64,000 nucleotides of DNA from Boothiomyces macroporosus. Its lineage: Eukaryota; Chytridiomycota; Chytridiomycetes; Rhizophydiales; Terramycetaceae. Under the pieces are notes generated by a model. It worked only from the letters and a program-made list of their open reading frames with translations. It was not told the DNA's origin and made no database searches. Both the position numbers and the translations under genes were made by a program. Positions within the stretch are counted from its first letter, which is position 1; the number at the start of each line of letters is the position of its first letter. The stretch is taken from NCBI GenBank assembly GCA_027604185.1, contig JADGKB010000056.1:1-64000 (forward strand). The letters run 5' to 3'. This document shows, piece after piece, positions 58,212 to 64,000 of the stretch.

Positions 58212-58559
58212 TTAATTAGCTTTAGAAAGAGCCAACAAATCAGAGTACTGAGTGTACCACTCCTCTTGCGGTTTGTAGTTTATGTCTGGATCTATAGGGC
58301 ACAGTGGCTTCCTGGTAATCTGATAAGAGTAATCGCTAGTAATCACCTCATTTTCTTTTCCCATATAAGTAATATTAACTGTTTCAAATCCCTTGAAGTG
58401 GTATCCTATTCGGCGATATGATTTTGTTACTTTTCTGTATCTAAACCGCCTATCAGTCAAGGCCATTCGTTGTTCAATTTTAAACAATGCAATCCACCCG
58501 TCTTTAAGATTTATTGACTTGTACGATACTTCTGTTTTGTCTAAAGAGGACAGAGCCAT
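58212..58559 (-). CDS. Small PIxP-WY family protein, member D (115 aa)
   Basis: Intronless. The C-terminal 28 residues hold the motif 'LCPIDPDINYKPQEEWYTQY' and 'SDLLALSKAN'. The N-terminal part is longer and more ordered-looking than in A-C, with basic segments ('TDRRFRYRKVTKSYRRIGYH'). Like member E it has Asp after the first Ile-x position (PIDP) and Tyr before Lys/Arg-Pro, so D and E form a subgroup. Function unknown. Confidence 0.7.
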   Translation of the reverse strand: MALSSLDKTEVSYKSINLKDGWIALFKIEQRMALTDRRFRYRKVTKSYRRIGYHFKGFETVNITYMGKENEVITSDYSYQITRKPLCPIDPDINYKPQEEWYTQYSDLLALSKAN

Positions 58560-59428
58560 TTAGAGTAAAAACAAAAATGTGAATTTTCTCAGACTTTTTA
58601 ATATCCTTAATGGTGGTGGCTAAGAACTGGTGGGCTCCTGTACAAACAGCTGTTGCTCTCAAAATCACACGGTTTAAAAGATCTAGCACTAATAACGTGG
58701 AATAAGTTACAATCGCTTTCAAATCTTCTTTTTCCCAGAGTTGAAATCAAATATTGACATAATTATTTCCTTATAGATTCGATATATTCCTTTCTTTAAT
58801 TACCGGCCTACCGACCACCAAACTCCGTCTCACAACTATCCTTATTGACGCACAGACTTAAGGGGTAATACTGCCACATGTCCAACACAAAAATTTTTTA
58901 AATCAGACGGGATTATTTCCATGATTTCCGATTAACTGAAACCTCGTCGATTGCTACTTGTGCAGGCAACAACATCACACAGCATCTGCGAATAATTTTT
59001 AAATATGATCAGATTGAAGTTGGTACGCCTATTACTTGCATATGAAATGGAGAGTAGATGGATCGCCCATCTTTCTAAAGTATTACTGTTCACTATAGAG
59101 TAGTTTAATTGCTTACGATCGTTGGATCATTTCTTTTAAAAATTGAGTAATAATGACACACTGGACTACTTGTATGGATGCAATTTTTGAAAATTTTCCA
59201 AGAGGAGAGAAACAAGGTCATTCTTTTGTATCTCAATGGAATCGCTTCTTCGGGATAGCTTTTTTCTACAATAAAGTAGTTGAAAGAGTGTACTGATACC
59301 AAGCAATACCCAGTGTGGTATGCGGTTATTTACAAACACTACTGTAATCACCTAAAATTCTTTATTATACGAAAAAAGGTTGTGCGCAGTTATAAACATA
59401 TAGATGGGAAATGTGATTTAATAATAAG
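58560..59428. other. Long gene-free stretch
   Basis: About 870 bp, the longest gap in the window, between members D and C. Several short frames on the minus strand lack the family motif and any known domain. No tandem repeat seen. Confidence 0.4.
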
Positions 59429-59647
59429 CTAGTTCCCATCAGAACTGGTGGTTTGTGGGGGTTCAGGATGAAATACGAACGCTATCCTTTTTTCGGCGGT
59501 CATAACCTGATTGTAGAGGGTATAATATGATTGATACCAGTCTTCGCTAGGTCTGATGCAGTTCTCTGGCATAATAGGACAGTTGGACTGTCTGAGATTT
59601 CGATATTCTTCTTTTTTGTGTTGCTGATACATAACCCGAGTGTCCAT
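59429..59647 (-). CDS. Small PIxP-WY family protein, member C (72 aa)
   Basis: Intronless, ATG 59647. Residues about 21-46 read 'NCPIMPENCIRPSEDWYQSY' with 'YTLYNQV', nearly the same as member B. The N terminus is short and charged, the C terminus Pro/Thr/Ser-rich. Strong motif identity to B despite little similarity elsewhere suggests selection on this segment. Function unknown. Confidence 0.7.
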   Translation of the reverse strand: MDTRVMYQQHKKEEYRNLRQSNCPIMPENCIRPSEDWYQSYYTLYNQVMTAEKRIAFVFHPEPPQTTSSDGN

Positions 59648-60127
59648 CCCTCAATTTTGTATCAAAATTATGCGAGATGACATGAAATTATCCGATTGGT
59701 CTGTGCGTCAAGGAAAATAAACACAAGCGCTGGCATAATTGGCTTCAAAATACTAGAGAAATCGGTAGGCGATGCCCAAATATTTCTACAAGACTATGGC
59801 CAATCCTAAATCCGGCAAGTTTTCCTAATAAAAAAATTTAAGTTATGGGATGAAAAGTTCAACATTTTGTGGAATCAAAAATCATTGATTTGCATAAAGA
59901 AATTCAGTTTGACATTCCAAGCACTATGAATCTGGATATCAAAAGCTGGTTGATATCTCCAGAATTTTTCAATGTAAGCGTCTGTACCAATCTTGGGATA
60001 TTACCATTACCAAATGAAGAAATCTAGATCTGGAAATTTCAGAGCAATATAGACATTCTAGATTTGTTTTCAGCAATTCTAGATATGTATTCATTCAATT
60101 TATTATTGAAAAATGCAATTAAATTTA
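59648..60127. other. Intergenic, no gene seen
   Basis: About 480 bp AT-rich between members C and E. No coding support. Confidence 0.4.
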
Positions 60128-60469
60128 TTAGTAGGAAAGAATACCCTCAAAGCTTCTGTACCACTCTTCAGGCGGTCTGTACGGTGAGAGTGGGTCAATA
60201 GGATTGACCAAATCAATACGATTAGGTACCCTGGTCACAATATCAAATCGCCTTAGTGACTGGTTGGGAACTTGATTTACCAAGTTTTCAATCGCCATTA
60301 GTGGGCTTCTGCAACGACATTTACTGAGAACGCCAGCTTTAGCAAGACGAAATCTTCTGGAGGAAAGAGTCCCTAGGTAAGAGGAAGAAAAAGATGTTGA
60401 AATGTGGGATGAGTGACTAGTGTTGAAAGGACGGGTTTGATTTGCATGAGAAGCTCTTGAAGCTTTCAT
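60128..60469 (-). CDS. Small PIxP-WY family protein, member E (113 aa)
   Basis: Intronless, ATG 60469. The C terminus carries 'NPIDPLSPYRPPEEWYRSF' and 'EGILSY'. The N-terminal 45 residues are Ser/Thr/His-rich, then a basic region ('SSRRFRLAKAGVLSKCRCR') comparable to the basic block of member D. The first Cys of the motif is Asn here. Function unknown. Confidence 0.65.
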   Translation of the reverse strand: MKASRASHANQTRPFNTSHSSHISTSFSSSYLGTLSSRRFRLAKAGVLSKCRCRSPLMAIENLVNQVPNQSLRRFDIVTRVPNRIDLVNPIDPLSPYRPPEEWYRSFEGILSY

Positions 60470-60791
60470 TAAAAAGTAAAGTCATAAAGCTGTCTATAAA
60501 TGAATGTTGCGGATAAATTTTGGAGTTTGAATCACAGATGGTGAGATTAATACTGTCTATTTTTGACAATAACGAGCATCAATGCAGCTTAGTTTTATCG
60601 TACATTAGAGTGATTATCAGGATTCCGGAGTTTTCCGTGGGTTACATTCAAACACTTTTGTAGATGGTTCCCAGTACCTGGATTCCTCCAACGGAAGGTT
60701 GATGCACAAAAAACAACGGGGAAATAACCCTAATTTCATTTTATGGAAAGGATCGATACACTGGAAACTTGCTTTATTCTCCAGCATTACT
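60470..60791. other. Intergenic, no gene seen
   Basis: About 320 bp between member E and the glycosyltransferase stop. A short minus-strand frame (60617-60808) has no supporting motif. Confidence 0.35.
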
Positions 60792-62582
60792 CTAATCTCT
60801 AATACCACTACCGGACAATGTTTCAGCAGGTTTAATCAACGCCGGCCAAACACTATAAACACTGAAATCTGGGTTCTCCACTGCGCCATCATAATTGCTC
60901 TTCATCGGCCCATAACAAATTTGATAATCAATAGCATAAATTATTGGTAGAGTTTTGAACATAAGTAAACTGCCTAGCTTGGAAATAATGTACGCAGTAG
61001 TGCAGTGTCTGAAGTCACCAAAGTTTGGAAACAGCTTGAATTTTTCAGTTTGTATATCGTCCTTGTAAACTGTTTTCAAGTAAGAGTCACCACATTGCCC
61101 AATCTGGATAAAGGCATAGTTGGATGGAACCATTTGGACTACTTGATCAATAAGATTATGTTGAACATCTATATCATCCTCCAACACCAGTCCGCTGGAC
61201 AGATCATTCAGCAAAATGTTATAATAGACAAAGAATGACTTTACTGCTAGGGAAATTTCTCCAGGTTTCAATCCATAGTTGTATTCTGATATTTTTCTAA
61301 TGCTGTCGGTATTGATACACTTGATAAACTCTTCATCAAGCTCTTCCTTGTCAAATTGTGAAATAAAAGTAGCTCTTGAATTTAGTTTTTTCAATTGTTG
61401 TTGCATATGATCTACTCTTTCTACCGCTTTTGAATAATGGTTAACGTAAATATTTCCAACATCAAGATTTGGCTTTTGTAGTTCCAGGTTAGTGTTCTTG
61501 AACCTTTCAATCAAGCATTTTGTTGATTTTTTCTTTTGCTTCACATAGTCGCATACTCTACAAGTGAATTTTTCCATAGAATGACTATTCAGTTCATCAA
61601 TAACTTCTGAACCATGTTCTTTCCACAAGAAATTGCGCGATTTATAATTGTTTAGATAGTCATAAATTTCATTTGTAAAATACATATTTCTGATATAAAT
61701 ATCCTTTGATTGTGGATACCTCTTGAATTTGTCCAAATAGAAATTTGTTTGATAAGGTGCTTTGAGTTGGCTGTGGTAATGATATCCAGTTTGACACCCA
61801 TTTGCAATAGACTTGTAAAATACTGGAACCAGCCAATCATCTTTTTCAAAATCGACAATAATGCTGCTCTTTGCAATTGAAAAGTAACAGTCCAAATCAT
61901 TACTGTTGCATTCTGGAATTGATGTTGGTACACATTGACTTGGATAAACAATAATCTTGCTGCTAGTCTTTTTTGACAGTATTTTAAATGAAGTCTTGTA
62001 TTCCTCATAACACTTGATTGGATTGAACACCATTAGAATAACGTCCTGTTTCTCTTTGACCGGCTTCATCAAATCATCTTGGATATCATACAGCGGCATA
62101 TGCATTGGTGACGGATATATTTCATACTTTTTCATTCTTGATTGTTTAGCTGGACTGGCGTATATGTCGGACCCAGTAAAATCTGCATTCCCCAATAGGA
62201 TTTTTGTAAATTGAAGAGGTGCATTTGCAACAAACCCTGGATTGCGAGTAATTACAGCATCTCCATCTATAGTATTTTTCCAATTGTTGGTTTTCCTAAA
62301 AATACACGATCCACAAGAGGGTAAATCTGCATCAATATAAATGGTAGGCTTCTTTTCTATTGTATTCCAAGTATTTTGAATAACAATCGTCCCATTGAAC
62401 TTGTAATTTGTTTTCAGTGGAAACACTCGAGTCTTGTCCCAGTGTTCAATCTCTATTTTCTTGGCAGATGGAGCAGGTTTATCCTGAATGATTCTTTGCT
62501 TGGTATTGAATATAGAAAATAGGAAATAAATAGCAGTGAATATCGTGCTGACGATAATCAACCTGGTTAAAGGCTTGATCAT
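60792..62582 (-). CDS. Type II membrane glycosyltransferase, GT10-like plus GT25 halves
   Basis: 596 aa, intronless, ATG 62582. Residues 1-30 are a signal anchor ('LIIVSTIFTAIYFLFSIFN'). Residues about 60-370 resemble a degenerate fucosyltransferase (GT10): 'IYIDADLPSCGSC', 'PVFYKSIANGCQTGYHYHSQ', 'IYDYLNNYKSRNFLWKEH'. From about 385 a GT25 domain follows: 'IYVNHYSKAVERVDHMQQQL', 'LKPGEISLAVKSFFVYYNIL', 'SGLVLEDDIDVQ' with the EDD metal motif, and 'CTTAYIISKLGSLLMF'. Predicted Golgi enzyme adding sugars to proteins or lipids; whether the N-terminal half is active is open. It sits inside the small-gene island. Confidence 0.8.
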   Translation of the reverse strand: MIKPLTRLIIVSTIFTAIYFLFSIFNTKQRIIQDKPAPSAKKIEIEHWDKTRVFPLKTNYKFNGTIVIQNTWNTIEKKPTIYIDADLPSCGSCIFRKTNNWKNTIDGDAVITRNPGFVANAPLQFTKILLGNADFTGSDIYASPAKQSRMKKYEIYPSPMHMPLYDIQDDLMKPVKEKQDVILMVFNPIKCYEEYKTSFKILSKKTSSKIIVYPSQCVPTSIPECNSNDLDCYFSIAKSSIIVDFEKDDWLVPVFYKSIANGCQTGYHYHSQLKAPYQTNFYLDKFKRYPQSKDIYIRNMYFTNEIYDYLNNYKSRNFLWKEHGSEVIDELNSHSMEKFTCRVCDYVKQKKKSTKCLIERFKNTNLELQKPNLDVGNIYVNHYSKAVERVDHMQQQLKKLNSRATFISQFDKEELDEEFIKCINTDSIRKISEYNYGLKPGEISLAVKSFFVYYNILLNDLSSGLVLEDDIDVQHNLIDQVVQMVPSNYAFIQIGQCGDSYLKTVYKDDIQTEKFKLFPNFGDFRHCTTAYIISKLGSLLMFKTLPIIYAIDYQICYGPMKSNYDGAVENPDFSVYSVWPALIKPAETLSGSGIRD

Positions 62583-62970
62583 TTTTTCAAAAAAATGAAA
62601 CACCTTTTGAGACAAATATTAAGAAAAATAAGGTTAGTTCAATATAATTTTAGGTAATCGGATTATAAACCCAAGAAGATTACAGTATTCGGATCAGAGA
62701 TATGTTCAGCAAAGGGTTATTAGTGAATTCAGGAAAAACAAGACAAACAATGATGAAAAACTGAAAAAAGTAACATAGGTATTAACACAGAAAGCAAAGG
62801 AATTCCTCGAATCAAATTTATCTGGTTTAATTTAAAGTCACATCCCAACTCTAAAGTAATAAAAAGTTAAATAATATAATTATATCCTCTTACCAAATAA
62901 AACATTCATTCCGAATTAATAGAGCATTCAAAAGTGACTTATGTTGGTGTGAAAAAAAGTTTCTGGACAA
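62583..62970. other. Divergent promoter region
   Basis: About 390 bp of AT-rich sequence between the glycosyltransferase and APC11, transcribed away from each other. No coding support. Confidence 0.4.
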
Positions 62971-63231
62971 ATGCCAATCTCTGTGAAAATCAACAGCTGG
63001 AAGAATGTCGCTTACTGGTCTTGGCAAGTACCAGATGAAATATGTGGAATATGCAGGAATCAATATGAGCAAACCTGTCCCGATTGCAAAATACCTGGAG
63101 ATGACTGTCCACTAATTTGGGGAGAATGTTCACATGTATTTCATTTACACTGTTTATTGAAATGGCTGGCAACGGATAGTTCAAAACAGCAGTGTCCGAT
63201 GGATAGGAGACCTTGGAAGACAAAAACTTGA
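62971..63231 (+). CDS. APC11: Anaphase-promoting complex RING subunit Apc11
   Basis: 86 aa, intronless. 'VKINSWKNVAYWSWQVPDE' then the RING-H2 zinc sites: 'CGICRNQYEQTCPDCKIPGD', 'DCPLIWGECSHVFHLHCLLK' and 'CPMDRRPWK'. The final zinc ligand, Cys in the usual C-P-x-C, is Asp here. The stop is TGA, followed one codon later by TAA. Apc11 with Apc2 forms the catalytic centre of the APC/C ubiquitin ligase. Length is typical. Confidence 0.95.
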   Translation: MPISVKINSWKNVAYWSWQVPDEICGICRNQYEQTCPDCKIPGDDCPLIWGECSHVFHLHCLLKWLATDSSKQQCPMDRRPWKTKT

Positions 63232-63851
63232 TTGTAAATAAGTGATTGTTTTTGCTAGACACTGAAGGTATAGTTTGTATACAGGCAATGGGGAATTGTA
63301 TTTGTTGATTTTGAAATATATAGTGATTGATTTACTCTTGTTGATCTAAAAGTGCTCGAGAATTGGTTTGCTATCAACTGCTACTCTGGTTCAATTACCT
63401 CGTTTCGGAACCAATGTCTGGGTTTGTTCACTCTATACTTGAATAGACTGAAATTTACACTTGTTTGTAAAGTGCGACCAATACCAAAGAGATTAATAAT
63501 GATTCTGGTGGTGTAGCTATGTCTTGTTTCCATTAAACCAAGCTTCCAGATTTAAAATTAATAATTATATTCATCCCACAAACTGTAAAGTTTGGCTTTG
63601 TGGAAATCGCGGAATCAATTTACCAAAAATAAGTAATTAGTTTATCCGTTTCCGAGAATTCACCAAACCACAACTAGAATTCCTTGTAAAAATGCGACAG
63701 CCAGTTTCACAAGATCATCCCAATTATTCATTTAACAGGTAAGCGGGAAACTGCTGCATGTGCAAGTTGCCTATTCTAACAAGCACAGAAGACTAACTTT
63801 AGTACACCAATGCTTTCACATCCTTCAAAGAATCATTGCAATTGCCTAACA
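63232..63851. other. Intergenic with possible leader exon
   Basis: About 620 bp. An ATG at 63692 opens 16 codons ending at a GTAAG donor-like site, which might be an upstream exon for the gene starting at 63852, but the distance to an acceptor would be far longer than any other intron here. Otherwise nothing is recognised. Confidence 0.3.
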
Positions 63852-64000
63852 ATGGCAATAACAAACTTGCTCTCTTTTCAATCAGATTCAGATGATGAAA
63901 AGTTGGACTACGAACAATTGTTTTACTCAAAAGTATTTAGCAGAGTCGAAAAGCAATACAGACTTCGCTACAGCCCAATTAATCCATACATTGCATATTC
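63852..64000 (+). CDS. Probable PIxP-WY family member F, cut by the window edge
   Basis: Frame from ATG 63852 open to the last base (49 codons plus two bases). It is acidic at the N terminus ('FQSDSDDEKLDYEQLFY'), then 'FSRVEKQYRLRY' and 'SPINPYIAYS', which matches the start of the family motif in members D and E (PIDP...Y followed by R/K-P). The WY part would lie just beyond the window. If confirmed it is the sixth copy. Confidence 0.5.
   Translation, partial: MAITNLLSFQSDSDDEKLDYEQLFYSKVFSRVEKQYRLRYSPINPYIAY

Overview
The window is nuclear DNA of a fungus with a very compact genome. The evidence is the gene content: Bzz1-type F-BAR protein, Kcs1-type inositol polyphosphate kinase, Laa2-like AP-1 accessory protein, fungal-style HNH_2 protein, Orc4, TFIIA, Nop56, APC11, NatC, clathrin AP-2 sigma. 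I cannot place it more precisely than a fungus with unusual gene structure. There are no tRNA, rRNA, CRISPR or transposon genes that I can recognise.

The most striking property is intron size. By reading conserved proteins across frame breaks I place about 87 introns, nearly all 19-23 nt long. They begin GTA (a few GTT, GTG, GTC, one apparent GC) and end in a fused branch-point/acceptor such as CTAACCTAG, TTAATCTAG or CTAATTGTAG. Spliced lengths come out as whole codon numbers and restore conserved motifs, including one intron inside the DKTGT motif of a P-type ATPase. Intergenic spaces are equally small: BZZ1 and CHK1 converge with no base between their stop codons, and several divergent pairs share 27-60 bp.

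Layout. 0.5-4 kb: coiled-coil protein and two HMG-box genes. 4.6-16 kb: ORC4, a plasma-membrane syntaxin, an F-box-like protein, WDR53-like protein, a short ABCC transporter and a DEAD-box-type helicase. 16-25 kb: a clavaminate-synthase-like dioxygenase, two tandem F-box/ankyrin genes (one with a membrane hairpin), TFIIA large subunit, Nop56, HNH_2 protein, SWI/SNF BAF60 subunit. 25-34 kb: SSAT-like acetyltransferase, Hikeshi, NatC catalytic subunit, Bzz1, Chk1, NADP-isocitrate dehydrogenase. 33.6-36.5 kb: eRF1 and a diverged eRF1 paralogue that carries an in-frame UGA before its NIKS motif. 36.5-46.5 kb: 7-TM protein, quinone-reductase-like enzyme, Kcs1, a DUF676 lipase, a NYN-LOTUS-CBM protein and a U1A/U2B'' homologue. 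46.9-56.2 kb: SAM synthetase, HPPD, Laa2-like, Ykt6, RAMP4, a type II P-type ATPase and AP-2 sigma.

From 56.2 kb to the end the character changes: gene density falls and there are at least five, probably six, short intronless genes on both strands. They share a C-terminal motif (PI-x-P ... R/K-P-x-E-x-W-Y-x-x-Y/F) that I do not recognise from any described family. They surround a GT10-like/GT25 glycosyltransferase and APC11. This island is the best candidate for something undescribed.

Functionally the rest is mixed housekeeping: membrane trafficking (syntaxin, Ykt6, AP-2 sigma, Bzz1, Laa2, RAMP4), replication and checkpoint (Orc4, Chk1, APC11), transcription and chromatin (TFIIA, BAF60, HMG), RNA biology (Nop56, U1A-like, NYN-LOTUS, helicase), translation termination (eRF1 pair) and metabolism (IDH, SAM synthetase, HPPD). 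I see no operon-like or cluster logic apart from the tandem duplicates.
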